Origin: Aurelia coerulea
Lineage: Eukaryota > Cnidaria > Scyphozoa > Semaeostomeae > Ulmaridae
Assembly: GCA_039566865.1 (NCBI GenBank)
Contig: CM076943.1
Coordinates: forward strand, 46,646,124-46,710,123
Length of the DNA: 64,000 bases
Direction: 5' to 3'
Part shown: piece by piece, positions 45,601 to 60,600 of the stretch
Layout: every line of letters starts with the position of its first letter
Position numbering within the stretch: position 1 is the stretch's first letter
Notes under the pieces: generated by a model
Database searches by the model: none
What the model saw: only the letters and a program-made list of their open reading frames with translations
Told to the model about the DNA's origin: nothing
Position numbers and translations under genes: made by a program

Positions 45601-48600
45601 AGATTTGGAACCTAGTCTAACTTCCACACTTTCGCACTACAACGCAATAAATTATTCATCCTGTTTTATATTCGGACTGTCCGTTGACATGATAAAAAAT
45701 GCAAGACTTACAGATCCATTTTCAATTGTCTTGATTCTCTTGAAAATCCTTTCAATCGTTGGTTTCGAATGACAGATGTAGTAAGAATTGTTGCTAATGT
45801 GGATACCATACCTGAAACAAAAATAAATACCAGCCTTTTCAAAATTGTATGGGGGTAATGCATGGGGTGAAAAAAATCAATACCAGCCTGCACTCTTCCA
45901 AAATTCGTTCAATTGAGATTTGAAAAACAAACTAGATGAGGCAACTGTTATCTTCAAAATCAGGTAACCCTGAATTTCCATAAATCAAAAGCCATACCTA
46001 CATTTAACAATACCTCTCAAATTAACTTAGGTCTTAACACGAGTTTACAAGGCCATTTTCACGGTCAGCAACACAGACAAATTGCGGTACAGTAAATCCC
46101 CGCATATAAGAACCTACAAAAATAAGAACCTATATGCTGTTTTTCCTAATTTATGTACCTTGTAATTAAGAACCTGTTTCAGTTTGATGAAAAATATGTT
46201 CTTATAGCAGGGGTAGCAACATTGATTTTGGATTGTTATTATTAAGTTCATTTATGTCCCAGTGGGCTTTTAAAGTTTGAATCTCCTCCCCTGCTGTTTG
46301 AAAGCTTAGCATTGGGTTATTAGGTATATTGTAACCTTGCCAAAACAAATACTAGGGCTGAAAATCGTTGATGAAGGTTCTAAAATGGCCTACGCAAGGC
46401 ACTCTTCAAATAAGAACCGTTATACCTTGAAATTTGTCTTACTACCTTTAAAACAAGAACCCATTTCAGCCTAGCTCTCAAAAAAGTAGGTTCTTATATG
46501 CGGGGATTTACTGTAATTTGCCATAAAGTAACAGTCATCCTAAAGACAAAAAATAAAGCAGACTTTATATACCTACTTTTGATACAATTCTTCCAATTGG
46601 CCATTAATTGTCTTATTTTCATTGTACAAATATGATGCTAATTCACCCATTACTGCGGCTGCGCAGATTCCATCTTTATCCAGAACCTGTGGACCATACA
46701 TAAAACCTGGAATGAAGAAGACAGAATTTTTAGGCCTTCCAAGTAAGTGGTAATGTGCCTGATGGTACAAATATTTTACCATCATCTGAATGAAGTACAA
46801 ATCATCTTTAGCAACAGTAACGGAATCATTATCTGCAAACGTGACAATGCTAAAACTGACGCTGGGACAATTTAAAATGCTGGATCGCAACGAAGGTATG
46901 AGCACAATGAAACTGAGCGGATAAGGCTCAATTGTGGCACACTGAGCAACAAACCTGATGGTTAAAGCGGTGCGAGTGCCCACCCTGTCAAACCTGCTAA
47001 ATATAGTGATGAGAGTCTCCAGCTCTCTGTGATTCCAGGCTAAAAGAATCACGCGGTGTGGTCCAATCGAGGGGAAAGACTAGGACGCTGCTTCGATAAG
47101 CTAAGCTTCTCGGCGTCCTAAAACTACCTTCGGATGGTAGATAGAAATAAAGAAGCAGAAAAACTTGCAAAAGAAACTGTAACGAACAATTTTTTATCAA
47201 CAAACATTCTTTTCAATGTATAATTGCCTCTATTGCTGGGTTGCGTGAATTAGGTTAAAAATGATTTAAAATCTGAAATTATTTCATCAAACAAGCTGCT
47301 GCCCCGTTTCAGCATATCATCAAAAATTGCTCTGAGAGTAGGATTTGTAGCAAGGTTTTTAAAACACTAGCAAACGAGCAAAGTTAACTGACATATATTC
47401 GAGGCAACAAGGACAGATAATGTTACAATAGGACTCGCTACTTTTTATTGACACCTAGATACAAAACAATTTGTGATTGCAGACAAAGGGAATTCCATGC
47501 TCGGTTGGTCAAGACAAAAACAAAAACAAAGCAAGCCGCAAAAATTGCCCTGAAACCCAGGTCGCTAGCTCACTCGTTGTGCATTCCAGCAATGGCTGTT
47601 AAGAGCAAATATTAGCACACATCGAAAGAAAAAGGATATATCTAAGCTAGGGAATTTTATTTGTTCGCACCGAGTTGAGCATTAAGTGTTTTAATTCTAC
47701 ACCTAAAAAGTACGAGAATTGAATCCCCTCCCAACTGGCTTCTGCACAAACTAAATAAAATGCCCGAGGCAGATGTGCAGATATATCATCCTTCTTTCGA
47801 TATGTGCCAATATTTGCTCTTAAAAACCATTTCTGGAATGCACAACGAGCGAGCTAGCGACCCGGGTTTCAGGGCAATTTTTGCGGCTTGCTTTGTTTTT
47901 GTTTATGTCTTGACCAACCGAGCATGGAATTCCTTTTGCCTGCAATCACAAATTGATTTGTATCTAGGTGTCAATGAAAAGTAGCGAGTTATATTGTAAC
48001 ATTATCTGTCCTTGTTATTCGAGGCCCGTTCCATCATCTTCTGGCTTTGTATCCATATTGTTACAAAAGAAGTTTGCATACAACACGTACCTATAGCTTC
48101 CTCAAAAGCAAACAAAACATGGTTTCCTTTGCTCATCAAATCGATTGCTTTATTTGCCATCCATTTAAATCCAGTCAAAGTTTCCTGAATGTGCGAAAAA
48201 GACTTCAATTAGCTTTAAAGTTAGTTGACGAAGCTAAGTAGAGGCAATCTATACATAGGGCAAAGAAACGCCTACGCACGTAATTGCTCCCCCAGTGAAA
48301 AGATATGCACGCATGTGTCGATATCATCAAATACAATAGGCTAATTTTAGACCTGGATATGCAGCTCTTGAGTTAGCAATTTATCTTCGTCAACTAACTT
48401 TAAAAATGCACGACTTACTACTTGCACAGTAAAAGAAGCAAAACTGGTTGATTACATAGGCAGCTCGCTTGCATGCACTGCTTAGGTGTTGTGGTGTAAT
48501 ATTTTGCAGCCAGAACAGTCAGGTAGACAGGTAGTGCCCCACTATTTGAGCGTCATGACAAGGGGTTGCTAGGTCTTCTCTACTTCTGCGATTCCAGCGC

Positions 48601-51600
48601 TTAGCGTTAAGAACCGCAAATTAACCTTCACCGTTTCAAGTTGGTATCATGAACCACTTGAGCCCTTCGAGCTTAAAGGGAATCGATATAGATAAATCGA
48701 ATGGCTATAAGAGATGCTCAAATACCCACTGCTTCTTTAGCTACACAATGGAACAGCACATGTCAAAAGTCCTCAAATACTATAATATCTTGACTATATT
48801 TGTATTTTACTATATTAGTTTACGATGAAAGAAAAGGTGCAACAACATAGAGCAGGCATCAAGTTGATCTTTTGCGTACAGTATGTTCTGCTGACTAGTT
48901 TCGCCCACTGTCAGCATACAATTTACTGTACCCACATGGACATACAATTTGCTATAAATAGAGGTTGATACTTTGAATTAATCAGTTTCTCTCAAGATGC
49001 CCTGGTGGGCGAAACTAGCCAGCACTGAAATAGAAATAAATAGCGCAAAAAACCAAATTGATGCCTGTTTTTTTCGAGTGGTTAGGCCCTCTTTAACGGT
49101 ATGTACTTTACTATATACATTTAGACTAACACTTATACACTATAAAGGAGACGAACGCAAAGGAAGAGACAGATTTTTGGCGCACTGAGGCCTTTCGAAT
49201 CTACATTCTCACCAGAGTGTGACTTTATATTTGATTATATTTAGAGCATATTTTATATTTTTCATTTATTTAGACCATATTTTGAACTTGGCCTGAGCCA
49301 GCTTTCAACCATGTCGACTCATTTTAAATTAGAACACAACAAATTTGGCTGCAACAAAATTTGGTTCTTTCAATGATCAAGGTACCGATTTTCAAGATTC
49401 AACGTCCATCCAGATGACTTCGTATCACTTATAACTACAAATACGTTGACAATAGAATAATTGAGAACACGTTACCTCAACACGAAATCCTTCTACAGCG
49501 CCAATCGATTGCAAAATCTTAGATGACACTGTGCTATGAACCATGTAGACTGTGTCTCCTGTTTTATAAAAGGTTAAAATCAGGGAAGGCTAAAATTGAT
49601 TATACGAAGCAAAATGACAAACTTTGCCAGTGCACTTTATACATGAATACCTGAGAGTGTCATCATTTTTAGGAAGGAAAGACAAGGGAAATTTGCGCAT
49701 TTTTTTCACTCGTTTCTGCAGGTTTTTCGAAGTGGTTTTCTGCAGATAATGGCCCATAGGCACGGGAAAAAATGGCCGATTAAAGCCGGGTAAATTACTG
49801 AACCTAATGGAACATATTGGCAATAAAACAAGACAGTTTTCAATATTATTGCTTTGATATTCAGGGAGCAGTGGCCTTCCAAGCGGGGATTCTTTTTTGA
49901 CTCACCAGGTAGCTCACCCGGTAGACTCTATAAACCAATTCGCAATTTGGAGAAAGAGACTGAGGAGAGCGCGGCCCATTCTGACAGCCTTGGCAACAGG
50001 GAAATCCAGGGAATCCTCTTTTCTGCAGTGCAAAATCTACAGCTTGCGGCTCATTCGCATCTCTCTCCAAACTCGAGTTATTCTCGATTTATTTGCAACT
50101 TTCAAGAGTTATGTGATGCTTGTCTAGTTTGGTGAGTGTTTCCTCTGGATGACCAAGCCGTCTTGTCATCCCTCCTCCCATTTGTGAGTGTAATTTGAGT
50201 CACTTTATTTCAGGTACTTTCCTTCGACTTTGAAACGGCTCAGTTTAGGCCTAGCCGACCTGATGGGATTCCCTGTAGATTTCCTACTTGTTGCCAAGGC
50301 TGTCAGAATGGGCCGCGCTCTCCTCAATCCCTTTTCCAAATTGCGAAATGATCTATTGTAAAATGCTACAAATGGTTGCGTCTGCAAATTGTTAACGTCA
50401 GTAAAATTTGTGTGCTCTACAAGTTAAAACACATTAAACAGCATAGATTCCAAATCTTTAAAAAGGCTGGTGTAAATTTGAGCGACCTATTTCTTTTAAC
50501 TGAATGACTTTAGCTATTTCTCTATAATTCTACCGTTGGACATTTCTGAAATCTTCAATATTTTCAGAATTAGAGTGCTTTTCTTCTTTTCCAAGAATTC
50601 AAGAAAAATTTTCAAAAAAACTTAAAATCAGCGTAATTTTTAAACCGTGTGACGCAACATGAAGCAATTTCGAAGAGAACTATGGTTTATGGATGCCTAC
50701 AATATGATATCAAGCAAAAGTCTGTCACTCATCTGGTTTATGATTTAGAAATTTGACGATGTCACATCCTAAAATGAGCTGAAATGGAAAATACGCTGTA
50801 ATTTGAATAATATTCAAAATCTCTGGAAAGTCCAACGGTAGAATTATAGATAAATACCTAAAGTTTCTTTCAAGCCATTCAATCAGAAGAAATAGGTCAT
50901 TGAATTTGACACCCACCTTTTTACGCCCAGTTAAAGATTTGGAACCTATGCTACATTAAACACATTTAAAAATATGAAAATCTGAAGACAGAACAAGAAG
51001 TAAATCAAACAAGAAAATCGTAATATTTTAGATACCTGGATAAACATGAGGCATGATCTTTTTATGGTTAAACACCGCCCACCAGCCTAACAAACAACCA
51101 ATTTCATTTCCTGTAAATATTTTCCAGGTCCCACTGAAAGTAAAATACTGGAATTAGAACAGCTTTGGCATGAAGGTTTAACATCTACACTGAACTGCAG
51201 CAAAATGATTTTTTCGAATGTTTCTACTCTTTTATTCTTTTACTCTCTGCTACCAGTTGCAGATTGTTTATCATGTGTAGTACAATAAGTCCCCGCATAT
51301 AAGAAACGGACATATAAGAAACTGTAGCCTGCCAGCATACAGAATATTTCCTCCTATATAAGAAACCAAGCAACATGATTCTTTCCAGTTTCTTATAAAT
51401 GATGCAAAGTTGAAAAAATACTCAACTACACGGCTGTTTTTCTGTGTAGCTTCAGTACTAAAATTTGTAAAATCTGCTCAACGTCTAGATATACAGTATT
51501 TCATATTTGCTTCATCCATAATCATTTTTTGGGGCATCCTTGTTTACTATCTAGCATGACCCTTGAACTTAAAGGTGGTTTTTGACAAGAAAGCATTACG

Positions 51601-54600
51601 CAAAAGAAAGTTTCTTAATGAACATATAAGACATCTGCCAGCCTCAATTGAAAATATTTTCTTGCATATAAGAAACCAGAGAGCCTGATTTGAAAATTTG
51701 AGTTTCTTATAAGTGGGGACTTACTGTATTCATATTGAGATTTAGCTTTGCAGTGCATTTTAGAAATCATTATCAAAACTGAATCTGAACGCACGTAAGA
51801 AATCAAAATTACTTTTTGATCCTGCCAAAATTTTACAGAACAAATGACTGATTACACTACCTACAGACTAATTTATAATTCCACAACAATTATTCCATGG
51901 GGAGTAACAGACTATGACTACCCCGCCGTGGCCATTTCATAAAGAAAATAAAACTTACTGCAAACGATTAGTATTTCTTGTTTTAGAGATAGCTGATTTG
52001 ATATGAGCTGAATAAGAAAGCTTTGAGTCCACGATAATACAAAGAAATAAAATATGAACTGGTTAAAAGTCAAATTAACTCTTACTTCAATGTGTCTTGA
52101 CAAAGAATTAGGCCTAGCACTAGGTTAACCATGGTGCAGTAAGAACAGATACAGGGTGTCGTCGCAGAAGAAAGTAGACAGATTTGGTTGGGTCCAGCGA
52201 TGTGAAATTTAGCTTCAATCAATGGCTAATCACTGTCAGAATGTTTCTCGATAGTTAATATCAACATAGAATAGATACCTCTAGGAGAAATATTGATCTT
52301 GAAAGCAAACGTTTGCGCCCGCCTACAAACCAGAGCTTCGGCCTGTTGGCCCGAGAAAATTCTTGAAGCACATCAAAACTAAAACTGATATTAAAGAAAA
52401 ATTAAGAAGCTACCTAATGGGTCACTGCAGGCGAATAGAATATAATATGATCTACTAGGTGTTCCAAAAAACTGCATACAAGTTTGAAAAATTCTAATGC
52501 CAAGAGTTTCGGTCAAATCACACACAAACTATTTTATGTTAATCCTCAATGGCTAGATTATATTTTGGTATTTTTCTAATCATTTTCGATAACTTGGTTG
52601 CAGAGCAATAAATCAGCAAGTGTACAATTTCCTCTCAGGCCCAAACCAGAGCTACCAGTAGAGAAGAGCTAACGTTTCTAAGGATGACAGAATCATGATG
52701 GCCCTCAACACCCAACGCTGATATGTTTCGGGATTCTTATTGTTAGAAACCGATAAGAAAACATTGTCAAAAGACAATAATATTACGTTAGCATTAATCA
52801 AGGGATTTAGTTTACTTTACTTTACATCGAAATTGTAATCTTAAGTATAACCGGTTCATTTTACTAAGGTCATATGACCAATAAGATACAGTGATATGAT
52901 TTCTCCAGGCAAATCTTTGATTTAGTTTGGCAAATAGTTCCATTCAAATCAGCAGGAAATTGTTTCCTGAGTACATCACAGGTTGCTATGCTTAGGGTTT
53001 CTTGACTACATGGTCTAAAAATGGCGGCTCTGGTTTGGGCCTAAGAGTATATTTTGCGTTTGCTGATGTATAGCTCTGCAACCAAGTTACCCACAGTGGT
53101 CAGAGAAATATCAAAATCTCATTTAGCCAATGAAGATTAACAAAAAAATATGCTTTGAGTAATTAGGTTTAAACTGCCGGCGTCAGAATTTTCAAACTTG
53201 TATACAGTTTTTTTATTTATCCCTGTGCCTCACCAATTAGTTCTTGCCAAAAGCCAAAGCTCTGGCTTGGAGGTGGACGCAACTTTGAGCTTTCAAGATT
53301 AATATTTCTGTTCTCAGAGCACCAATACCCGCAAACGAGGTATCTTAATAGTCAAATAAAAACGAGCGAAATTTACGACAAAATGTAATCAGTTTAAGTA
53401 AACATCGTTTTCGTGTACACTCCCGTCACGAAAGTATCCGGACAGCCGAAACAAAATGGCGTCGAATTTGACCGTTGGTCCTTCGACCCCCAAACGGCTC
53501 AGCCGTTATGCGGCCATTTCAGGGAGTGGAAATAAACGATTTTACCGCCAAAATTGTGTTTATCGATCACGCAATCAAGGAAGAAATAAAAAATTGAAAA
53601 ACAAAGCAAGATAAAAGTGTTTTGATAATAAAACATGAAATTAGCTGCGAGGAGAAAATGTAATCGATAACAAAGGAGCCTCCCAACTTAGAACTGATAT
53701 TTAAGATACTCTTCCAAATAATTCATTCACTGGAATAGCATCACTTGGTGCAGAAAAGTCTGAAATTTGCAAATATGAAAGAAAATTCAAGTAAAATCCA
53801 GATATAATGAAGTTATAAATGAAAAAAGAAACAGTTGCTGCGATCGAGGTAAGGTTTTGTAACAACAGAATTATTGCAATCAAACTCAATACCAAATTGT
53901 TGCAAAGAAAATTCGTTAGAGAATGGAATGTATGATTTTTCTCAGATTGATTCCCCAATGTAAGATGTACAAAATGATACCAAATTTAGGCCAACCTTTA
54001 GCATTAATTATATTTTTGAGGCTTTGATACAAATTTAAACTTACCTTGGCAAAGATGATATCGCAACCCTACAGACTCAAATTTAATTTTGCCATTTTAT
54101 AGCCAAGTGCCTTTTTGCTATCATTCACATGATTCCTAAAACGGCGATCTTTTCTGCTTCATTTGACATAAAATACAATCTTCTCCTGTCATGTAGCAGC
54201 CTCCAAGACTGGAAATTTGTTGAACATATAGTCTTGTTTTCGATTGCTTTTCCTTCTCACAGCTAAATTCATATTTTGCTATCAAAACACTTCATTTTGC
54301 TTTGTTTTTCATTTTTTAATTTCTTCCTTGATTGCGTGATCGATAAACAAAGTTTTGGCGGTAAAATAATTGGTTTCCAGTCCCTGAAATGGCCGCATAA
54401 CGGCTGAACTGTTTTGGGGTCGAAGGGCTAACGGTCAAATTTGACGCCATTTTGTTTCAGCTGTCCGTATACTTTCGTGACGGGAGTGTAGCTTTTCGTA
54501 ATTGTATATGCAGATGTAATTTAGTTTAGTGTTCTATGTCATGACCCTGGGATAGTCATGGGTTCTTGCTTCCCGGGTTATCATTTTAGTTATGTAGTTA

Positions 54601-57600
54601 AGTAATTTGCAAGTATAGTCTTAAGTACCTCGTTCTTGTAAGTTTTTATATTGAATATAAAAAAAACGAGGTATCTTTGTTCAAGTTAACTATCGAGGAG
54701 CAATTTGAGAGCAATTAGCCATTGATTAAAGCTAATATCACATCGCTGCATCAAACAAAATCTGTATACTTTCTTGGGACACCCGGTAGAAGTCAAAGAA
54801 AAGGAACCTACGATGGTAATTTCTCTGCAATTGCTAGTCGATCAGCGTCTGGGTCATTTGCGACAATCACAAAACTTCCATTCTCTTCTGCAGTTTTTAT
54901 AGACAGATCCTGAAGATTCAAAAATGCAGCAACATAAGACCCCATTTACACGGTAGCGGAAGAAAAGTGTTGCGGATCAAAGTGTTACGGATCACCCTCC
55001 CGTCTACACAGTAGCGGATCAAAATTGTAGCGGATCACGGTCTCGTTTACACGGTAGTGGATCAGCGGTCACCATAGAAAAAGGACGAGGTCACATTCAA
55101 GATTTTCTCGGATTTTCGGTGATTTCCTTTTAACGTAAAAATTTCAAAACAAACTGCAATTATCATTAAACCTCGTTTGTATGGAAAATACCATCGTAAT
55201 GAATTCGAATCAAAATTGGTGCGGATCACATGCATTTAGACGGTTTAGAGCAAGAGTGATCCGATACAAAAGTGATCCGACACAAAACGAGTTCGCTTTC
55301 GTAGCAGGATCGAAATTAATGCGGATAGCGGAGCAGAAGTGTATCGGATCACTTCGAGCTCGTGTAAACGGGAGGCTGATCCACAACGCTTTTTGTATCG
55401 GATCAAAAGTGATCCACTACCGTGTACACGGGGTCTAAGATTGTTGTCAGATGAGAGCTAGATTCGAATAATTGGCCCAAAACATAAAATAATGATCATT
55501 AGAAACAATAAAGGAGCTAAATGAAACTTACCAATGAACTTTTGCCTTCTTCGGGATTTGGAAATTTTACAGTTGGGAAATCTGGGTCTGGATCAGCCTA
55601 TGAAAATAATTTGTTAAAATAAAATGGTTTCATATATGACATTAATTGTTACGCGTTGAAGAATAAGCCTCACTTTCAACTTGAATTCACAGTATAGTAA
55701 TTTCTGAGTCTTTCTGATTACTACCGGGTGTCCGATTTGATCAAAAGCTTTTTAATTTACTTCTTTATCATAGATTGTAACTAATGTTTCTATCGGAGGG
55801 CCCCTTGGAAACCACTTAATGTTGAAGGGTAGCTGTCCTTCCAAGAATAGACCTTATAGCTACTCTAAAACAACGTTCGAATCGAATGATATAGTATACG
55901 GTTTTTACAATTTTCTAATGTGAACAGCAATGATAAAAGCTCTGACGCCACTCAATCGAACCTCGCGTATACAATTGTATAAAAATATCGCTCGATCGAG
56001 ACCCTTTTCCAGAATAGCTAAAAGGTCTATTAAATATGAATTAAAAAAATTGAATTAAATAAATATTTCTAATATAACAGTAACGCGTGGTAACGCGTTG
56101 GATCAAAGATAAATGTATTGTCATACTACAGTAACACGTGCAGTATATAAAATATATGAAGTATAAACCGTTCCTGTTACAGGTGTGATTCTACCGTTGA
56201 CGGTGGATTCCAGAACACTTTCAAAGCAAGCAGCAGCAGCAGATAACTCCATCGTTTCAAAACTCCTAGCTTGTATTCGCATTTTCGTGGACGCGTTAGA
56301 AATAATATTGAATTTGACATACCTGTTCTTTGACAGTTACGAATGGGTTCAATGAAAATGCTTTGAAGGCACTCTCCGCGTATCTTTGTCCAACTCCATG
56401 CATTGCTGTGTATGTTACTTTCAACGGACTGCTGGCATTATTTTCCCTGCAAATATGAAGATAGCATCATCCCGAGCAAGTCATTAAGTTATAAGCCTTC
56501 AAATGGTTGCCTGACATCCAATGTGAAACTGACTTCAGTGTTTATCAGTAGAGATAGTTTGCGCGTAATTATAGTAGTAATTGTATTTAATTGTATGTAG
56601 GTTTAATTTAGTTGCTCGTCTTTATGTCAAAGCCATGGGGTAGTCATGCTATTTTGCTCCCCATGGTATCTCGTCCTGGTAGTGTAGTAAAGTAGTTCAT
56701 AAGTGTTGTTATAAGTAATCCCGTTTTTGTAAATTTTTATGCTGAATATAAAAAAAAGAAACAAAAAAGTCATTAAGAACATTTTTCTTCTGCATTCAAA
56801 ATAACGTTTGAACATGTGGCGAAGAAGTTTGATACTATAAAAACTATGAAACTCCCAGCCGCAAAAAAGGAACCTTGGATATTTCTACGAACGAATTTGC
56901 AATAAACTGACAGTTTTAGTTGAAAACTTTTTATCGTTGGCAAGCAATGTTAGCTGTGGGTAAACAATGAATAGAAAATGCTATATCAATATCTGCATCC
57001 TCCTCTCAGTTCAAAAACTCCCCTTTCCTAAACATTTTCTGTCTTCTACCGGGTGAGTCAATAAAGAGATTGAAAGGTCACGGTTCTCAGGATATCAAGA
57101 TGATGATATTGGCAAGTAGGTTGTTTAATGGTAGACATGTTCAAATCCATTTTGAAAGTTAACTGACTGAAATCGGCCACTCCGCTCTGAAATTATAAGG
57201 GATTTTTCGAGAAAGCCTCTTTAAGAAACCTTCAAAACGTGCCCAAATTATGAACAAATTTCCCTAACATTCCTGCCTTACACGGGCCTTACAGCAATGA
57301 CTTCTGCATGCTCTAGCATGTGCTATCCTCTTGGGGGGGGGGGGGGGGTGAACAAGTCTTCCCCTGGTATAAATAACCTATTCAGGGGGATTCCATTCTC
57401 ACGAGAGGACAAAATAGATGAATGCATGTGGTTGTCATCAATTTTAGGAAGGAAAACCAAGGAAAATTTGCTCATTGTCTTCACTCGTTTTTGCAGATTT
57501 TTGGAAGGGGCTTTCTGCAGAAAATCTCCCATATCCACGGGAAGTAATGGCCGATTAAAGCCGGGTAAATTACTGAACCTAATTGAACATGCTGGGAATA

Positions 57601-60600
57601 AAACAAGACAGTTTTCAATTGTATTGCTTTAATATTCAGGGAGCAGTCGCCTTCCAAACAGGGATTCTTTTTTTGACTCACCCGGTACCATAACAATTTT
57701 CAAAGCCTTTTGCCAAACACAATGTTCGTCCTTCTTCAAAATAAGGTTTCCGTATTTCTATGTGGCTATATCTCTATTTAAGAGGCTGGGTCACGTAACC
57801 ATAAACAGACTTGTTATCTCTATAACCTTATTGTTTCAGGCACGTGTCCATCGTGTTCTGCACAAATTTCGGTGGATGGGGTGAATCCGCAATAAAATTA
57901 AGCCTGGTTTCCATTTAATCGCAAAGTGTCGCAAGTGTCGCATGTGTCGCAGAATTTTTGGTTCTGCAACACATTGCGACGAATGGAAACTGCTGTACTA
58001 AAATGCTGCGACACTCTGCGACACTCTGCGATCGGTGTCGCAGAGATAGAAAATTTTCTATCTCTGCGACACTTTGCGACACTCTGCGATCAGTGGAAAC
58101 ACCTGTCCTAAAGTTCTGCGACCAATTGCGACCCCAGAACAAAAGAGTCACGTGATGTTGATCTGTTTCCAAAATTCCCGCCTTATTGACTTTGAAACAT
58201 GGCACCGAAATTCTGCAAAACTCTGCGACCAATGGAAACGTCCTGTCGCAGAGAGTCGCAGAGTTCAGCAAACCAAAATTCTGCGACACTCTGCGACACT
58301 TTGCGATTCAATGGAAACCAGGCTTTACTTCTAAACATCCACTGACATCTCTGCGATCTTACAATATAAGAATGCTTCGTTTATTGCTTCTCTGTAAAAT
58401 TCAAAAATCCGTTTTCAAAATAAATCTTTCATTTAGAAAAAAAGGGTGGAAAATCTTTTGTGATATGGCCTACCAAAAAACTGCAAAACCGTCGTTTCGA
58501 AAGACTTTTGTTTACTTCACGTGGCCTAGACTTGCCCCAAGTCTATTTCGTCAACTGTAATAAGTCTATCTGAAAGTTTTTTATGGCGAAATAGACTTGG
58601 GGCAAGTCTACACGTGACCCAGTCCCTTTTATTATCATATGGTAAACATGAAAGTTATCTCGAAAGAGACACCAAAAAACAGCAACTTAAAAAGTCAAGT
58701 CGATTTTACCTGAAATGACAATGACTTTGTATATCCTTCATGTATGACTCCATAACTTCACTCAGCGGGTCTATACACGAGGAGCTCTTTTTATGGAGCC
58801 CCTCGTCCCATGAGGCTTCCCAGGGTTCTAGGTTTTCCAAAATGCAGTTCGAGATTCCTTTGTCATGTGGAGAGATTATCTACAAAAAACATCGAATCAA
58901 TCTGTCAACGATCCCCTTTACTCTTCATGGGTTAGCTGTTGTTCTTCAATACCCCCCCCCCCCAGAAAGTACGGGGCTTAATAGAGAGGGGGGTTACTGT
59001 TTAATTTTAGCTCAGAGGGGGCTTATTAGAGAGGGGGCTTAATAGAGAGGGGAGCTTTAAAGAGCTTTCACGGTAGATCGCACCATTACTCTTTGAGAGT
59101 AACTCTCGGTCAATCAGTAGAGAGAACAGTCTTGTCGATACCACAACAAAATAGGTTTTCGAGCAAACATGTTACATATGTTGGGCATGTTACATATATT
59201 GGTAGTAAAAGAATAAATACCTGGGCACCATTGGAGTAGTAAACCTGAAAAAGAAATGGAATTAATTAATAAGATTAAATGACCATTAACATATCACTGA
59301 AGCTCTCAAACGTTAGGTCTAAGGCTACGTTTCCATTACTCAGTTTTCGTTTGAAAGCGTGGTGGAAAGTCTCCGTCTTGGCCTTGCGTTTCCATTTAAA
59401 ACGATCGAAAACGGAGACATTTGAAAACGCTGTGCAAAGTGGAGTGATTTAAAACACATCGTTTTTAAAGGTGTTGTGAAGCGAAAATTTTTATTGATGC
59501 AATTGAATGGCGCTGTTGAATGATAAAGAATGTCGTTTAAAATTATTTGATACCTTGTTTCATTTTAGAGTTATCCACTATTGTATACGATTGGCTGATG
59601 ACGTCATTTTGTTTACAAAAAGTAAAGAAACTATATAAAGTTGACCATGTTTCCAAAGAGAAATCTAATTAAAAAACTTTACACAATTAACATGCCTTTT
59701 TAAACATCATGTTAAGTCATGAGGCAATTTCTATTACATTTATTCAGCTTACCATAATGTCTCCTACAATTGTAACCTTTCAATGATCAGATACAGCTAT
59801 ACTTCCATATATTATCGTAGTAATTTGCAAACAAAATTACGTCATCAGCTGTTACTTAGAATCTGTGGATACCTTGAAAATGAATTGAGATATCAAAGAA
59901 ATCTAAACAGGATTCTTCATCATTCGACAGTGCCGTGGATTTGCATTAATAAAAATTTTTGCTTCAGATCACCTTTAATGGAAACACTGAAAACAGAGTC
60001 ATTCGAATACGCTACAACAACAGCAACCTGCCCAGCGCCAAAAACAAAGCAAAGGAACTGTTTGAACAAAGGAAATTAAAACGAATGAAAACGGAGTAAT
60101 GGAAGCACCTCCGTTTTCGTGCCAGGACTTCTTCGCGAAAACGGAGTAATGGAAACAGTTCAAGAGCATCCGAAAACGGAGTGATTTGAAAACAGAGACA
60201 TTTGAAAATGGAGTATTGGAAACGCACCCTAAGACAGCATTCTGACTATTCTTTGAGAAGAACTTCAGTTCAAATCTCATTTTCAATCCTGAAGCAATTT
60301 TGTCCAAAGGATATGTTTTTCAACCGCAAAAGAACGACTACTGACAAAACGAAAGGTCCCGTTCAAATTCTATTCTCGCAACTCATTCTTTGTTGTAAGG
60401 CAAATCATTTTCTTCCATCAAGGTCAGCAGAAAGAATCGCGTAGTTCTACAGAGTCGGGTTGAGATAGCGACCATGAAATTTTAGCTGCACTAAAATAAG
60501 AAATTAGCATTTTACAAAGTAAGCTGAAGAGTAATTTGCCTCTCTCGGCCTAACTCTGTTATCTTTCTTGTATTTTTGAAGATTGCAAACATAAGTAATT

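Larger units (their letters stand above)
52150..54788. mobile_element. MITE family E, copy E3, split by nested insertions
   Basis: TACAGGGTGTCGTCGCAG at the left and TTCTTGGGACACCCGGTA at the right. The E sequence stops at about 52453, resumes at about 53222-53344, and resumes again at about 54663. The gaps hold I, F and a retroelement tail. Confidence 0.8.

Noticed and set aside
53701..53958. 85-codon minus-strand ORF inside element F
   Set aside because: It is hydrophobic and AT-driven, with no transposase motif and no PGM2 similarity. It falls between PGM2 exons h and i, which join in frame without it.
57915..58560. Several overlapping ORFs over 85 codons on both strands
   Set aside because: They run through element R, where CTGCGACACT repeats keep frames open on both strands.
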